DNA of 64,000 nucleotides from Mycolicibacterium sp. TY81 (GCF_018326285.1 NZ_AP023362.1:1612001-1676000); one strand, 5' to 3'; counted from the first letter of the stretch, positions 16,922 to 28,291 are shown. Notes: generated by a model not told the origin, from the letters alone. Translations and numbers: made by a program.

Positions 16922-19900
16922 ATGGAAGGCACGGACTCGACGGCCGGGCTGGCGCTCGCGCCCCACGAGGTGCTTCGCGCCTTCAACGCCCAGACGCTGG
17001 CGCGCGGCGAGACCTACGCGAACCAGGGTCGGGTGGTCGCTGCCCGGTACGACGCCGTCGACGGGACGCTCACCGGCTCGTGCCTGGGTTCGAAGTCCGA
17101 GTACTACGACGTCGAAGTGGCGTTGTCGGGTCCCCGCACCGGCCTGGAGATCGAGTACACGGTCTGCACCTGCCCGGTGGGGCGCTACTGCAAGCATGCC
17201 GTCGCGCTGCTGTTGGCGGCGATCCCGAGCGCACCTGACCGGACGGCCCCGCAACGCTGGCAAGTGGTGCTGGGTTCGCTGTTGCACGAGATGACCGATG
17301 CCGATACCGACGCCGCCGGTAAGCCGTTGGCGCTCGAGTTCGGGATGCTGCCGGCGGGCCGGTATCACACGACGCCCATCGCGACGCTCCGGACGTTGAC
17401 GGTTGGCAAGCGCGGAAACTGGATCAAGAGCGGGATCAGCTGGCGGCGTCTGTTCGACACCGCCGACCCGGGCGAGTTCGACCGGCAGCAGTACAGCGCG
17501 CTGCGGGCGCTGGTGCTCGCCGTCCCCGGCTACTATCCGTACAGCAGCGACCAGTTGGTGCTTTCCGCTGTGGGACAGAGCTTTTGGAACGATCTCGACG
17601 CGGCGGTCGAGGCCGGCGTCACGCTCGTCCCGGGAGCGGGCATCCGGGCTGTGGAGCTCGCCAAGGACGTCCAGTTGCGGCTGGACTTCACCGTCTCCGA
17701 CACCGGCGGTGCGCAGATGTCGACGGTGCTCGTCGTCGACGGCGAGCCGCGGGCGCCCGAAGGCGTCGGACTCGTGGGCGCACCCACACCCCACGGCATC
17801 CATCAATTGGTGGACGGCATCCTGCATCTCGGGGCTTTCGCGCCGGTACCCGGTCCCACGCTGCTCAAGTTGATCGCGAACGACGAGAAGGTACAGATTC
17901 CGCCCGAGGCGCTCTCGGAGTTCGCGACGGACGTGCTGCCGCAGCTGCGCCGGACGGTGCCCGTCGACATGCCGGAGGGTCTGTTCGCCGAACCGGACAT
18001 CGTGGGGCCGTTGCCCGTGCTGAGCATCACGGTCGACGAGGTTGACGGCCGCGTGAAGTGGCGCACCCGGTACGAGGTGAACGGGCGGCGCCAGGAGTTC
18101 GACGCGGCGGGCGTCACCCGCACGAGCGGCATCCGGGACAACGCCGCCGAGGATGCGATGTGGCGGGCCATCGCGCCCGCGCTGGAACTGATTTCGGGAC
18201 TGTCGGCGCAGGAGGACCCGCTGGCTTCGCTGTTGCTGTCGCGCCGGCTGTCCCTGCCGCAGATCGCGGTGCTGTGCCACGAGGTGCTGCCGCAGCTCGC
18301 CGGGTACGAGCAGCTGATCGTCGAGATCGATGAGCGGGCCGCGGCATTCCGGCGCTCGGTCGCCGGGGCGCAACTGGGGTTCGGTACCGCGTCCTCCGAC
18401 GAGGCGCCGGCGCAGGACTGGTTCGACCTGCACATCACCATCGATGTCGACGGTTACCCCGTGGCGCTGTCGGCCGTCATCGCCGAACTGGCGTCCGGTG
18501 CCACCCACATGCTGCTGTCGAACGGCGTCTACTTCCGGCTCGACACCCCCGAACTGCTCAAGCTCCGGGCCCTGATCGAAGAGGCCCAGGCGCTGGGGGA
18601 GCTCGACGGCGACCGGGTCAACGCGTCATCGCTGAACGCGACATTGTGGGACGAGCTGCTGGGCCTCGGCGTCGTCGACAGGGAACTGGCGCAGTGGCGC
18701 GACAACATGGCGCGGCTGGCCGCGGCGCAGCCGCCGGTTTCGGTGCCCACGCCGGCCGGACTGCAGGCCGAGCTGCGCGACTATCAGCGCGACGGGCTCA
18801 ATTGGCTGGCGTTCCTGTGGGACAACGGACTCGGCGGTGTGCTGGGCGACGACATGGGTCTCGGCAAGACGGTGCAGACCCTGGCCCTGATCTGTCGCGC
18901 CGTCGAGCAGGGCGCGGGCAAGTTTCTCGTCGTCGCGCCGACCAGCGTGGCATCCAACTGGGCGGCGGAGTGTGCGAAGTTCGCGCCCGGGCTCACCACC
19001 GTCGTGGTCTCGAGTACCGAGGCCCGCGGCGCGGTGCCCATCGCCGAGCAGGTCGCCGCGGCCGACATCGTCGTCACGACCTACACGCTGCTGCGGATCG
19101 ACAACGACAGGTATCGGGAAATCGCTTGGGCCGGAATGATTCTCGACGAGGCGCAATTCGTCAAGAATCATCACAGCAAGACGCACCAGTGCGCGCGCCG
19201 TCTCGATGCGCCGTTCAAACTGGCCATCACCGGCACGCCGATGGAGAACAACCTGATGGAGCTGTGGTCGCTGCTGTCGATCACGGTGCCCGGTCTGTTC
19301 CCCAGCCCGAAGATTTTCGAGCGCTACTTCCGTAAGCCCATCGAGTCCGACGGCGAGCCCGGACGGCTGGCGCTGCTGCGGCGGCGCATCAAGCCGGTGT
19401 TGTTGCGCCGCACCAAGGATCAGGTCGTCAAGGAGCTGCCGCCCAAGCAGGAGCAGGTGCTGGCCATCGAACTGTCGGCCAGACACCGCAAGATCTACGA
19501 CACCCGGCTGGCGCGCGAGCGGCAGAAGGTGCTCGGCCTGCTGGGGGAGTGGGAGAAGAACCGCTTCCAGATCTTCCGGTCTCTCACGCTGTTGCGGCAG
19601 CTCAGCCTGCATCCCGGGCTCGTCGATGCCGAGACCATGGAAGCCGGGTCCACGAAGGTGGACTTCCTGATCGAACAACTGGACCAGCTGGTCGCCGAGG
19701 ATCACAGTGCGCTGGTGTTCAGCCAGTTCACCGGTTTTCTGGCGATCCTGCGCGACCGCCTGGACGCGGCCGGGATCGAGTACAGCTACCTGGACGGGTC
19801 GGTGGACGCGCGGGCCCGGGCGCAGGCCATCGACGACTTCAGCGCCGGCCGGACCAAGGTGTTCCTGATCAGTCTCAAAGCCGGCGGTTTCGGACTGAAC

Positions 19901-20158
19901 CTCACCGCCGCCGACTACTGCTTCCTGTGCGACCCGTGGTGGAGCCCGGCCGCCGAAGCGCAGGCCGTCGACCGGGCGCACCGCATCGGCCAGCAGCGCC
20001 CGGTGAACGTCTATCGGCTGGTGTCCGAGAACACGATCGAGGAAAAGGTGATCGCGCTGCAGGAGCGCAAGCGCGCGCTGTTCGCCGCCGTGATCGACGA
20101 CGGTGACATGTTCGGCACCGCAATTACCGCCTCCGACATACGCGAACTGCTGGGCTGA
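16922..20158 (+). CDS. SWIM zinc-finger SNF2-family helicase/ATPase
   Basis: A 1078-residue SWI2/SNF2 DNA translocase. An N-terminal SWIM zinc finger is complete (Cys82, Cys84, Cys90, His92 in CTCPVGRYCKH). A long middle region of about 500 residues has no motif I recognise. The ATPase begins near residue 620: motif I DDMGLGKTVQTL (about 643), motif II ILDEAQFVKN (DEAQ, about 741), motif III TGTPMENNLMELWSL, then helicase C-terminal motifs FSQFTGFL, SLKAGGFGLNLTAADYCFL and QAVDRAHRIGQ. Such proteins remodel protein-DNA complexes; the bacterial partner is unknown. It appears to be a single-gene unit with the direct repeat in its upstream region. Confidence 0.92.
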   Translation: MEGTDSTAGLALAPHEVLRAFNAQTLARGETYANQGRVVAARYDAVDGTLTGSCLGSKSEYYDVEVALSGPRTGLEIEYTVCTCPVGRYCKHAVALLLAAIPSAPDRTAPQRWQVVLGSLLHEMTDADTDAAGKPLALEFGMLPAGRYHTTPIATLRTLTVGKRGNWIKSGISWRRLFDTADPGEFDRQQYSALRALVLAVPGYYPYSSDQLVLSAVGQSFWNDLDAAVEAGVTLVPGAGIRAVELAKDVQLRLDFTVSDTGGAQMSTVLVVDGEPRAPEGVGLVGAPTPHGIHQLVDGILHLGAFAPVPGPTLLKLIANDEKVQIPPEALSEFATDVLPQLRRTVPVDMPEGLFAEPDIVGPLPVLSITVDEVDGRVKWRTRYEVNGRRQEFDAAGVTRTSGIRDNAAEDAMWRAIAPALELISGLSAQEDPLASLLLSRRLSLPQIAVLCHEVLPQLAGYEQLIVEIDERAAAFRRSVAGAQLGFGTASSDEAPAQDWFDLHITIDVDGYPVALSAVIAELASGATHMLLSNGVYFRLDTPELLKLRALIEEAQALGELDGDRVNASSLNATLWDELLGLGVVDRELAQWRDNMARLAAAQPPVSVPTPAGLQAELRDYQRDGLNWLAFLWDNGLGGVLGDDMGLGKTVQTLALICRAVEQGAGKFLVVAPTSVASNWAAECAKFAPGLTTVVVSSTEARGAVPIAEQVAAADIVVTTYTLLRIDNDRYREIAWAGMILDEAQFVKNHHSKTHQCARRLDAPFKLAITGTPMENNLMELWSLLSITVPGLFPSPKIFERYFRKPIESDGEPGRLALLRRRIKPVLLRRTKDQVVKELPPKQEQVLAIELSARHRKIYDTRLARERQKVLGLLGEWEKNRFQIFRSLTLLRQLSLHPGLVDAETMEAGSTKVDFLIEQLDQLVAEDHSALVFSQFTGFLAILRDRLDAAGIEYSYLDGSVDARARAQAIDDFSAGRTKVFLISLKAGGFGLNLTAADYCFLCDPWWSPAAEAQAVDRAHRIGQQRPVNVYRLVSENTIEEKVIALQERKRALFAAVIDDGDMFGTAITASDIRELLG

Positions 20159-20173
20159 GGGAGACTGAACCGC

Positions 20174-21277
20174 ATGCGGCTTTCGTTGTCCGGTCAGGAT
20201 TGGGGGCGACTGGCGGCGATGTTCGGCGTCATCGCCGCACTGCACGTCATCGGCTGGGGGACCCTGATCCTCGTCGCCGTACCCGAGCACCACACCGTCG
20301 GCGGGACGGCGCTCGGCATCGGGATCGGACTCACCGCGTACACCCTGGGCCTGCGGCACGCGTTCGATGCCGACCACATCGCCGCCATCGACAACACCAC
20401 CCGCAAGCTGATGGCGGACAACGCCGTTGCCCCGCACGGCCGCAGTGGCAGCCGGCCGCTCAGCGTCGGATTCTTCTTCTCGCTCGGGCATTCGACCATC
20501 GTGTTCGGCCTGGCCCTGCTGCTGTCGCTGGGCATCACGTCGATCGTGGGTCCGCTGCAGGACGATTCGTCGATGCTGCACCGGTACACCGGGCTCATCG
20601 GCGCCGGCGTCTCGGGCTTCTTCCTGTACCTGATCGCGGCCATCAATGTCGTTGTCCTGGTGGGCATCCTGCAGGTGTTCATGCGGATGCGCCGTGGTGA
20701 GTACGACGAGGCCGCACTCGAACATCAACTCAACAACCGCGGGTTCATGAACCGCATCCTGCGCCGGTTCACCCGCGCCATCAGCAAGCCGTGGCAGATG
20801 TATCCGCTGGGCGCGCTGTTCGGCCTGGGCTTCGACACGGCGACCGAGGTGGCGCTGCTGGTGCTGGCCGGGACCGGCGCCTCGGCCGGATTGCCGTGGT
20901 ACGCAATCCTTTGTCTGCCGGTGCTCTTCGCGGCCGGGATGAGCCTGCTGGACACCATCGACGGCGCGTTCATGAATGTCGCGTACGGCTGGGCGCTGGC
21001 CCGGCCGGTGCGCAAGGTCTACTACAACATCACCATCACCGGGCTGTCGGTCATGGTGGCCCTGATGATCGGCACCATCGAATTGCTGGGCCTGCTGGCC
21101 GAGGAGCTGGGCTGGTCCGGCGGCGTCTGGGCGTGGATCGGCGAAATCGACCTGAACACCGTCGGATTCGGCATAGTCGGGCTGTTCGTCGTCACCTGGG
21201 TGGTGGCACTGCTGGTGTGGCGGTGGGGCCGGATCGAGGAGAAGTGGACGGCCCGGCTCAGCCCGGCTGACAGCTAG
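20174..21277 (+). CDS. nicT: NiCoT-family nickel/cobalt transporter
   Basis: A 367-residue permease with the NiCoT signature [20 protein letters not shown] (the HX4DH metal motif in helix II), a second signature [12 protein letters not shown], and about eight membrane segments. Cobalt supply fits the neighbouring corrinoid genes; mycobacterial NicT (Rv2856) is annotated for nickel/cobalt. ATG 20174 is 15 bases after the helicase stop. Its TAG overlaps the stop of convergent mtr. Confidence 0.93.
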   Translation: MRLSLSGQDWGRLAAMFGVIAALHVIGWGTLILVAVPEHHTVGGTALGIGIGLTAYTLGLRHAFDADHIAAIDNTTRKLMADNAVAPHGRSGSRPLSVGFFFSLGHSTIVFGLALLLSLGITSIVGPLQDDSSMLHRYTGLIGAGVSGFFLYLIAAINVVVLVGILQVFMRMRRGEYDEAALEHQLNNRGFMNRILRRFTRAISKPWQMYPLGALFGLGFDTATEVALLVLAGTGASAGLPWYAILCLPVLFAAGMSLLDTIDGAFMNVAYGWALARPVRKVYYNITITGLSVMVALMIGTIELLGLLAEELGWSGGVWAWIGEIDLNTVGFGIVGLFVVTWVVALLVWRWGRIEEKWTARLSPADS

Positions 21278-22650
21278 CTCAAGCCCAGCAGCGCGTTTTC
21301 GATCACCTCGGGCAGCGCCGGGTGAATCCAGTACTGCCCGCGGGCCACGTCCTGCGCCGTCTGCCCGAACGACATCGCCTGGATCAGGGGCTGAATCAAC
21401 GACGACGCCTGATAACCCATCAGGTGCGCGCCCAGAATCCGTCCGGTGCCGCGCTCGCCGATCAGTTTGACGATGCCCGTCGTGTCTTCCATGGCCCAGC
21501 CGTACGCGGTGTCGCCGTACTCCTGCACCTTGACCACGACGTCGAAACCCGCTGCCCGCGCCTCGGCTTCGTTCATGCCGACCATCGCGACCTGCGGATC
21601 GGTGAACACCGCGGCGGGAACGAACCGGTGGTCGCTGGCCACCAGCTCGCCGTCCCAGTCGCGCAGCAGGTTCTCCTTCACCGTCCGCGCCTCGTGGTTG
21701 GCCACGTGCTTGAGCTGGTGGCGTGACGACACGTCACCCAGCGCGAAAATCCCACGCGCCGTGGTGCGCTGGAACTCGTCGACGACGACGTAGCCGTCGT
21801 CGTCGAGACCCACCCCGGCCAAGTGCACATCGAGCAGGTCGCCGTTGGGCACCCGGCCCGTGGCAACCAGCAGGGCGTCGGCGCGCAGGGTCTCGCCGTC
21901 GTCGAACTCGAGCACGACGCCGTCACCGTCGCGCGGGGCGCCGACGACGTTCTCCTGCGTGCGCAGGTCCCATTTCTTGCCGACCACCGCGCTGAACCGC
22001 CGGCAGATCTCCTCGTCGCAGCGCCGCAGCAGCCGGTCGCCACGCAGGACGATCGTCACCTTCGATCCGAGCGACGAGAACACGTGCGCGAACTCCACCG
22101 AGATGAAGCCGCCGCCGATGATCACCAGATGGTCGGGCAGCGCCGGGATGCGCATGATGTCGTCGCTGGTGAAGTAGGGGACACCGGAGCCGGCGATGTT
22201 CGGGGGAATCCAGCTGCGCGAGCCCGCGGCGATGACCACCCGGTCGGAGCTGAATTCGTCGCCGTCGGCGGTCCGCAACGTGTAGGTGCCGTCGGGCAGC
22301 GTCGGCCCGAAGCGGGTGTGGCTGCCATAGACCGTGACGTTCGGCAGGCCGCGGCGGTAGTCCTCGCCACCGGCCGCGATCGGGTCGATCCGGCCGAAGA
22401 CGCGCTCGACGATGTCCGGCCAGCGCACCCCGTCGATGTGCGAGTCGACGCCGAAAGTGGCGCTGTGCCGGATGGTCTGGGCCACGTCGGCGGCGTAGAC
22501 GAACATCTTGGTCGGGATGCAGCCGACGTTCAGGCAGGTGCCACCGAACTTGCCCTGCTCGCAGATCGCGACCTTCAGGCCGTCGTACCGCTCGTCGAGC
22601 ACGCTGTTGCCCGAGCCGGTTCCGATGATGGTCAGGTCGTAGTGCTCCAT
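21274..22650 (-). CDS. mtr: Mycothione reductase
   Basis: A flavoprotein disulfide reductase that uses NADPH to reduce mycothiol disulfide, maintaining the actinobacterial thiol pool. At 458 residues it has GTGSGN near the start for FAD, the redox pair Cys39/Cys44 in [13 protein letters not shown], the NAD(P) loop [19 protein letters not shown], the FAD motif GIFALGDVS, and the C-terminal His-Glu of the partner subunit's active site ([12 protein letters not shown]). It starts four bases after the stop of the upstream hydrolase gene, so the two form an operon. It is convergent with nicT with a four-base stop overlap. Confidence 0.95.
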   Translation of the reverse strand: MEHYDLTIIGTGSGNSVLDERYDGLKVAICEQGKFGGTCLNVGCIPTKMFVYAADVAQTIRHSATFGVDSHIDGVRWPDIVERVFGRIDPIAAGGEDYRRGLPNVTVYGSHTRFGPTLPDGTYTLRTADGDEFSSDRVVIAAGSRSWIPPNIAGSGVPYFTSDDIMRIPALPDHLVIIGGGFISVEFAHVFSSLGSKVTIVLRGDRLLRRCDEEICRRFSAVVGKKWDLRTQENVVGAPRDGDGVVLEFDDGETLRADALLVATGRVPNGDLLDVHLAGVGLDDDGYVVVDEFQRTTARGIFALGDVSSRHQLKHVANHEARTVKENLLRDWDGELVASDHRFVPAAVFTDPQVAMVGMNEAEARAAGFDVVVKVQEYGDTAYGWAMEDTTGIVKLIGERGTGRILGAHLMGYQASSLIQPLIQAMSFGQTAQDVARGQYWIHPALPEVIENALLGLS

Positions 22651-22654
22651 GACG

Positions 22655-23719
22655 TCAGGCCTGTTCGTGTTGTGTGGTGCGGGAGACCGCTTGGGAGAGA
22701 TACCAATCCAGCCAGTGGTTCAGCTCGCCGAACGCGACGGCACGCGGCTCCGGCAGTGACAGGAACACGTCGTGTTTGGCGTCGGTGACCGGGACGATGG
22801 TGCTGCGGTTGCCGACGCACCCCGCCCAGCGGGCGATCTGGCTGACGTCCAGCACCGCGTCGCCGCGCTCCATGCCGGCGGCGGTCGTGGTCTCGGCGAC
22901 GGTGTGGTCCGACCGCAGGATCAGGTTCGGCACCCCGACGTCGAGGCCGCGATGCAGCTGCAGCTGTCCCCGGCGGATGGCGTTGATCCAGCCGACGGTG
23001 ACCGGGAAGCCCCCCAACGGTTTCCAGTCCAGGTTGTAGTCGAATTCCCCGCCGTGGTCGCGGTGCAGGCTCGTGCCGTAGCCGCCCTCGGTCGGTTTGC
23101 GGATCACCGCCAGTTTGCGGAACCGGGCCAGGGCCCGCAGCGTGCCGGACACCGGCGCCGAGCGCAGCGCGGCCGGCCCGTGCAGATCGAAGAACGGGCT
23201 GTTGAGGATCAGGCCCGTCACCCGGTGCGCCGCCAGCGCGCCGTCGCGGCGCAGGCGGTCGGTGAAAAGCGTCGCGATCAGTCCGCCGGCGGAGTGGCCG
23301 TACAGGCACACCCGTGCGCCGGCGGTGTCCGTGCCGACGAGCTGCAGCGCCCGACGGAGTTCGTCGTAATAGGACGCCAGATCGGTGGTGAAGTGCGGGG
23401 TCTGTCCGGGGCGCCGCGAGCGCCCGCATTTGTGCAGGTCGATGGCGTAGAAGGCGATGCCGCGGGCGGCGAACTGGTCGGCGAGCTCGGTGTGGAAGAA
23501 GTAGTCGGTGTAGCCGTGGACCACCAGCACGGCGTGCTCGGCCCGGCCCGGCTGACCGCGCCGCACGACGGTGGCGACCAGGTCGCCCTCGCCGTCGGGG
23601 TCGGGACCCAGTGCGATGGTCTGCTGCCAGTACCCGGGCAGCACGTCCGGCTGCCACTCGGGTTGTCCCTGTGGCTCCTGCGGCGTCACGTACTCAACCC
23701 TAACTGCGACGAACATCAT
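22655..23719 (-). CDS. Alpha/beta hydrolase, lysophospholipase/monoacylglycerol lipase type
   Basis: Counterpart of M. tuberculosis Rv2854, also next to mtr. After a start region the fold shows [13 protein letters not shown], the oxyanion region, then the nucleophile elbow [13 protein letters not shown]. Later come an acidic segment ([11 protein letters not shown]) and the His region KHDVFLSL. Without other evidence it is a serine hydrolase of unknown substrate. The start is unsure: ATG 23719 gives 354 residues, while a GTG ten codons downstream (before TPQEPQ) gives 344, close to the M. tuberculosis length I recall. It leads the mtr transcript and is divergent from mqo. Confidence 0.82.
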   Translation of the reverse strand: MMFVAVRVEYVTPQEPQGQPEWQPDVLPGYWQQTIALGPDPDGEGDLVATVVRRGQPGRAEHAVLVVHGYTDYFFHTELADQFAARGIAFYAIDLHKCGRSRRPGQTPHFTTDLASYYDELRRALQLVGTDTAGARVCLYGHSAGGLIATLFTDRLRRDGALAAHRVTGLILNSPFFDLHGPAALRSAPVSGTLRALARFRKLAVIRKPTEGGYGTSLHRDHGGEFDYNLDWKPLGGFPVTVGWINAIRRGQLQLHRGLDVGVPNLILRSDHTVAETTTAAGMERGDAVLDVSQIARWAGCVGNRSTIVPVTDAKHDVFLSLPEPRAVAFGELNHWLDWYLSQAVSRTTQHEQA

Positions 23720-23829
23720 GGTCAATGGGAGGAGATAGCGCGTCGGCGGCGAACTGCGGCGCGATAACCTTGAGCACCGAGCATCCGTCAATACCGGCGG
23801 GTAACCCGAGTACGAAGGACAGCGATCAC

Positions 23830-25326
23830 GTGTCGAATGCAAACGTAGCTGAGAGCGCACAGACCGACGTCGTCCTCGTGGGCGCGGGCATCATGAGCGC
23901 CACGCTCGGAGCCTTGATCCGGCTGCTGGAGCCCGAATGGTCCATCACCATGATCGAGCGCCTCGACGGTGCCGCTGCCGAGAGCAGCGATCCCTGGAAC
24001 AACGCCGGTACCGGCCACTCGGCGCTGTGTGAGCTCAACTACACGCCGCGCAACTCCGACGGCACCATCGACATCAAGAAGGCCGTCAGCGTCAACGAGC
24101 AGTTCCAGGTGACGCGGCAGTTCTGGGCGTACGCCGTGGAGAACGGGGTGCTGCCGGACGTCAAGAGCTTCCTCAACCCCATCCCGCACGTCAGCTTCGT
24201 GCACGGTGCCGACAACATCGACTACCTGCGTAAGCGGCGCGAGACGCTGGTGACCAACCCGCTCTTCTCCACCATGGAGTACATCGACGACAAGGACGAG
24301 TTCGCCCGCCGGCTGCCGTTCATGGCCGAGCAGCGCGACTTCAGTGAACCGGTCGCACTGAACTGGACCACCGACGGCACCGACGTCGACTTCGGTTCAC
24401 TGTCCAAGCAGCTCATCGGGTTCGCCGCGCAGCGCGGCATGGAGACGCTGTTCGGGCACGAGGTGACCAACCTCAGCAAGCAGTCCGACGGCAGCTGGAA
24501 GCTCAACGTCGTGAACCGGCGCACCGGCGACCGGCAGAAGATCAACGCCAAGTTCGTGTTCCTCGGCGCCGGTGGCGGTGCGCTGCACCTGCTGCAGAAG
24601 GCCGGCATCCCGGAGGCCAAGGGCTTCGGCGGTTTCCCGGTCGGCGGCGCGTTCCTGCGCACCGACAACCAGGACCTGACGGTCAAGCACCAGGCCAAGG
24701 TGTACGGCCAGGCATCGGTCGGCGCCCCGCCGATGTCGGTGCCGCACTTGGACACCCGCATCATCAACGGCCAGTCCTGGCTGCTGTTCGGGCCGTTCGC
24801 CGGCTGGTCGCCGAAGTTCCTCAAGCAGGGCTCGATCACCGACCTGCCGTTGTCGGTCAAGCCCAACAACCTCGCGTCGATGCTCGGTGTGGGCGTCACC
24901 GAATTGGGCCTGGTGAAGTACCTGCTCGAGCAGCTGGCCCTCAGCGAGGGTGAGCGGGTCGATTCGCTGCGCGAATTCGCCCCCAGCGCAGTCGATTCCG
25001 ACTGGGAGCTGGATGTCGCGGGTCAGCGCGTGCAGGTGATCCGCCGCAAGGGCATCGGTGGCGTGCTGGAGTTCGGCACCACGGTCCTGACCGCCGAGGA
25101 CGGCCGGATCGCCGGTCTGCTCGGTGCGTCGCCGGGCGCCTCCACCGCGGTGCCGGCCATGATCGAGGTGCTCGAGCGCTGCTTCGGCGACCGCTACCAG
25201 ACCTGGCTGCCCAAGCTCAAGGAGATGGTGCCGTCGCTGGGCGTGAGCCTGTCCGGCGAACCCAAGCTGTACCGCGAGGTGTGGGACTGGGGGACCAAGG
25301 TGCTCAAGCTCGACCAGCCGGCCTGA
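23830..25326 (+). CDS. mqo: Malate:quinone oxidoreductase
   Basis: A peripheral-membrane FAD enzyme that oxidises malate to oxaloacetate and passes electrons to quinone. It has [20 protein letters not shown] (FAD-binding), the Mqo hallmark [18 protein letters not shown], and ending motifs [15 protein letters not shown] and [13 protein letters not shown] 23830 gives 498 residues, about the family length. The open frame reaches back to 23725, but the added leader is not protein-like. GAAGGA lies about 12 bases upstream. The 110-base divergent region with the hydrolase gene should hold its promoter. Confidence 0.94.
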   Translation: MSNANVAESAQTDVVLVGAGIMSATLGALIRLLEPEWSITMIERLDGAAAESSDPWNNAGTGHSALCELNYTPRNSDGTIDIKKAVSVNEQFQVTRQFWAYAVENGVLPDVKSFLNPIPHVSFVHGADNIDYLRKRRETLVTNPLFSTMEYIDDKDEFARRLPFMAEQRDFSEPVALNWTTDGTDVDFGSLSKQLIGFAAQRGMETLFGHEVTNLSKQSDGSWKLNVVNRRTGDRQKINAKFVFLGAGGGALHLLQKAGIPEAKGFGGFPVGGAFLRTDNQDLTVKHQAKVYGQASVGAPPMSVPHLDTRIINGQSWLLFGPFAGWSPKFLKQGSITDLPLSVKPNNLASMLGVGVTELGLVKYLLEQLALSEGERVDSLREFAPSAVDSDWELDVAGQRVQVIRRKGIGGVLEFGTTVLTAEDGRIAGLLGASPGASTAVPAMIEVLERCFGDRYQTWLPKLKEMVPSLGVSLSGEPKLYREVWDWGTKVLKLDQPA

Positions 25327-25332
25327 TCGCGC

Positions 25333-25800
25333 ATGACGGTCGCGCCGAGGCGCAGCTGGGCCAAGGATCTCGATGCCGCAACGCTTTACGAGCTGCTCAA
25401 GTTGCGGGTCGAGGTCTTCGTGGTCGAGCAGGCGTGCCCGTACCCCGAACTCGACGGCCGCGACCTGCTGGCGGAAACCCGGCACTTCTGGCTGGAAAGC
25501 CCTGACGGAGAAGTCATCTCGACGCTGCGGCTGATGGAGGAACATCCCGGCGGTGAGAAGGTGTTCCGCATCGGCCGGGTGTGTACCAAACGCAGCGACC
25601 GGGGGCAGGGCCACACCACCCGGTTGATGCAGGCGGCCCTGGCCGAGGTGGGTACCTACCCCTGCCGGATCGACGCCCAGACCTATCTCGAGGACATGTA
25701 CGCCCGCCACGGATTCGTCCGCGACGGTGAAGAATTTCTGGAGGACGGCATACCGCATGTGCCGATGATCAGACCAGGTCTGGGAGCGGGGCAGCAGTAG
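25333..25800 (+). CDS. ElaA-like GNAT acetyltransferase
   Basis: A 155-residue single-domain GNAT protein resembling Rv2851c of M. tuberculosis. The ElaA pattern is visible: [28 protein letters not shown] near the N-terminus, then STLRLMEE and the acetyl-CoA loop [21 protein letters not shown], and a C-terminal [21 protein letters not shown]. The substrate is unknown. It starts six bases after the mqo stop, and its TAG overlaps the next gene's GTG by one base, suggesting one long transcript from mqo to cysG. Confidence 0.9.
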   Translation: MTVAPRRSWAKDLDAATLYELLKLRVEVFVVEQACPYPELDGRDLLAETRHFWLESPDGEVISTLRLMEEHPGGEKVFRIGRVCTKRSDRGQGHTTRLMQAALAEVGTYPCRIDAQTYLEDMYARHGFVRDGEEFLEDGIPHVPMIRPGLGAGQQ

Positions 25801-27647
25801 TGACCTATCCGTTCAGCGCGCTGGTGGGCCAGGACCAGCTCCGGCTGGCGCTCATCCTGTGCGCGGTGCGTCCCGATATCGGCGGCGTGCTGATCCGCGG
25901 CGAGAAGGGCACCGCGAAATCGACCGCGGTGCGTGGTCTGGCCAAGGTACTGGCCGCCGTGGACGCCGACGCCCGACTGGTGGAGCTGCCGATCGGCGCG
26001 ACCGAGGACCGCGTGGTCGGGTCGATCGACCTGCAGAAGGTGCTGCGCGACGGCGAACACGCCTTCTCGCCCGGCCTGCTGGCCCGCGCGCACGGCGGCG
26101 TCCTGTACGTCGACGAGGTGAACCTGCTGCACGACCACCTGGTCGACGTGCTGCTGGATGCCGCTGCCATGGGTCGGGTGCACATCGAGCGTGATGGCGT
26201 CTCGCATTCGCACGAGGCCCGATTCATGTTGGTGGGCACCATGAATCCAGAGGAGGGGGAGCTGCGTCCGCAGCTGCTCGACCGTTTCGGATTGACCGTC
26301 GACGTCTACGCCTCCCGGGACGTCGACGTCCGGGTCGAGGTGATCCGGCGCCGCATGTCCTACGAGGCCGACCCGGCCGGTTTCGCCGAGCGGTACGCCG
26401 TTGATGACGCCGAGCTGGCCGGCCGGATCGCCAAGGCCCGTGCCGCGGTGGCGTCGGTGTCGTTGCCGGACAACGAGTTGCGCCGGATCGCGGCGCTGTG
26501 CGCGGCGTTCGACGTCGACGGCATGCGTGCCGACCTGGTGGTGGCCCGCACGGCCGTCGCCCACGCCGCCTGGCGCGGCGCGTCCGCGGTGGATGCGGAG
26601 GACGTCCGGGTCGCCGCGGAACTCGCGCTGCCGCACCGGCGCCGTCGCGACCCCTTCGACGACCCGGGCCTGGACCCGCAGCAGCTCGACGACGCCATGG
26701 CGCAGGCCGAAGCCGAAGCGCAATCTCAGCCGGAGCCGGATCCCGAATCCGATCCGCCGGGCGGCGGCGTCTCCGCGGACAGCTCGGAAGAGGCGGCGCC
26801 GCAAGGAAACTCGGCCGGGCCCGGCAGTGCGTCGCGGCCCAGTGCGCCGCCGTCGGCGACGTTCCGGACCCGGGCGCTGGTGGTGCCCGGCGTGGGGGAG
26901 GGCGCTCCCGGCCGGCGGTCGCGGGCGCGCAACCGCACCGGCACCCCGATCTCGGCGACTGACGACGCCCAGGCCGGACACGGCGTGCATGTGTTCGGCA
27001 CGCTGCTCGCCGCGGCCGACCGCAGGCCACAGGCCGGACGCCTGCAGGTGGCCCCCACCGACGTCCGCCACGCGATTCGCGAAGGGCGCGAAGGCAATCT
27101 GGTGATCTTCGTGGTCGACGCGTCGGGCTCCATGGCCGCGCGGGACCGCATGTCCGCGGTCAGTGGCGCGACGCTGTCCCTGCTGCGTGATGCCTACCAA
27201 CGCCGCGACAAGGTCGCCGTCGTCACCTTCCGCGGCGCCGAGGCCGCCCTGCTGTTGCCGCCGACGTCGTCGGTGCACATCGCGAGCCGGCGCCTGGCCC
27301 GTTTCGACACCGGCGGGAAAACTCCGCTGGCGCAAGGGCTTCTGGCCGCGCGGGATGTGGTGCTGCGCGAGAAGACCCGGGACCGGGCCCGTCGTCCGCT
27401 GGTGGTCGTGCTGACCGACGGCCGCGCCACGGGTGGCCCCGATCCACTCGGCCGGACCCGGACCGCCGCCGGCCTCCTCGTCGCCGAGGGCGCAGCCGCC
27501 GTCGTCGTCGATTGCGAAACCTCCTATATTCGACTGGGATTGGCGCAGCAGTTGGCCGGCCAGCTCGGTGCGCCCGCCGTGCAACTGGCGCAGCTGCGCG
27601 CCGACAACCTGGCCCGTGTGGTCCGGGCCGGGCAAGCCGCCGCGTAA
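25800..27647 (+). CDS. Magnesium/cobalt chelatase-like ATPase (ChlI-ChlD fusion type)
   Basis: A 615-residue fused AAA+/integrin-I protein like Rv2850c. The N-terminal AAA+ module has Walker A ([18 protein letters not shown]), Walker B ([12 protein letters not shown]) and sensor-type segments ([21 protein letters not shown]). A Pro/Ser/acidic linker (about 300-365) joins a von Willebrand A domain with the MIDAS motif [15 protein letters not shown] and later [12 protein letters not shown]. These are the I and D subunit equivalents of metal chelatases. No bacteriochlorophyll genes are present, while cobO, cobB and cysG follow, so cobalt insertion is the likely purpose; the large CobN subunit would be elsewhere. 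Confidence 0.88.
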   Translation: MTYPFSALVGQDQLRLALILCAVRPDIGGVLIRGEKGTAKSTAVRGLAKVLAAVDADARLVELPIGATEDRVVGSIDLQKVLRDGEHAFSPGLLARAHGGVLYVDEVNLLHDHLVDVLLDAAAMGRVHIERDGVSHSHEARFMLVGTMNPEEGELRPQLLDRFGLTVDVYASRDVDVRVEVIRRRMSYEADPAGFAERYAVDDAELAGRIAKARAAVASVSLPDNELRRIAALCAAFDVDGMRADLVVARTAVAHAAWRGASAVDAEDVRVAAELALPHRRRRDPFDDPGLDPQQLDDAMAQAEAEAQSQPEPDPESDPPGGGVSADSSEEAAPQGNSAGPGSASRPSAPPSATFRTRALVVPGVGEGAPGRRSRARNRTGTPISATDDAQAGHGVHVFGTLLAAADRRPQAGRLQVAPTDVRHAIREGREGNLVIFVVDASGSMAARDRMSAVSGATLSLLRDAYQRRDKVAVVTFRGAEAALLLPPTSSVHIASRRLARFDTGGKTPLAQGLLAARDVVLREKTRDRARRPLVVVLTDGRATGGPDPLGRTRTAAGLLVAEGAAAVVVDCETSYIRLGLAQQLAGQLGAPAVQLAQLRADNLARVVRAGQAAA

Positions 27648-27657
27648 GGAAACTGTT

Positions 27658-28272
27658 ATGCCACAAGGACAACCGCTCGTCGTCCCCAACGACGGACTGA
27701 CCACCAGGGCGCGCCGCAACGCGCCGATCCTGGCCGTGCACACCGGCCCGGGCAAGGGAAAGTCCACCGCCGCCTTCGGGATGGCACTGCGCGCCTGGAA
27801 CCAGGGCTTCGACGTCGCGGTGTTCCAGTTCGTCAAGAGCGCCAAGTGGAAGGTCGGCGAGGAAGCGGCATTCCAGACGCTCGGCCGCCTGCACGACGAG
27901 CAGGGCGTCGGGGGACCGGTGCAGTGGCACAAGATGGGCTCGGGCTGGTCGTGGACGCGCCGGCAGGGCTCCGACGAGGACCATGCCGCTGCGGCCGTCG
28001 AAGGCTGGGCCGAGATCTCGCGGCGGCTGGCCGCCGAGCAGCACGACTTCTACGTACTGGACGAGTTCACCTACCCGCTCAAGTGGGGCTGGCTCGACAT
28101 CGATGAGGTGGTGTCGACGCTGACCCGGCGTCCCGGCACCCAACACGTCGTCATCACCGGCCGCGACGCCCCGCCGCAGCTCCTCGACGCCGCCGACCTG
28201 GTGACCGAGATGACCAAGGTCAAGCACCCGATGGACGCGGGCCGCAAGGGCCAGCGCGGCATCGAATGGTGA
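27658..28272 (+). CDS. cobO: Cob(I)yrinic acid a,c-diamide adenosyltransferase
   Basis: Transfers the adenosyl group of ATP to the cobalt of corrinoids. The 204-residue protein has the CobO/BtuR P-loop variant HTGPGKGKSTAAFG, QFVKSAKWKVGEE, and YVLDEFTYPLKWGWLD. ATG 27658 is ten bases after the chelatase stop with AAGGAAA just before it; the frame is open far upstream, but that part overlaps the chelatase gene. It lies between chelatase and cobB. Confidence 0.95.
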   Translation: MPQGQPLVVPNDGLTTRARRNAPILAVHTGPGKGKSTAAFGMALRAWNQGFDVAVFQFVKSAKWKVGEEAAFQTLGRLHDEQGVGGPVQWHKMGSGWSWTRRQGSDEDHAAAAVEGWAEISRRLAAEQHDFYVLDEFTYPLKWGWLDIDEVVSTLTRRPGTQHVVITGRDAPPQLLDAADLVTEMTKVKHPMDAGRKGQRGIEW

Positions 28273-28291
28273 GTTCTCCCGCGGGGACGAA

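Noticed and set aside
20159..20173. Cobalamin riboswitch ahead of nicT or the cob genes
   Set aside because: Gaps are too short (15 bases before nicT, 10 before cobO, 19 before cobB), and I saw no B12-box-like structure upstream of mqo or the chelatase gene.
18626..20728. A 700-codon minus-strand frame across the helicase and nicT
   Set aside because: Crosses two well-supported genes in antisense and shows no domain pattern.
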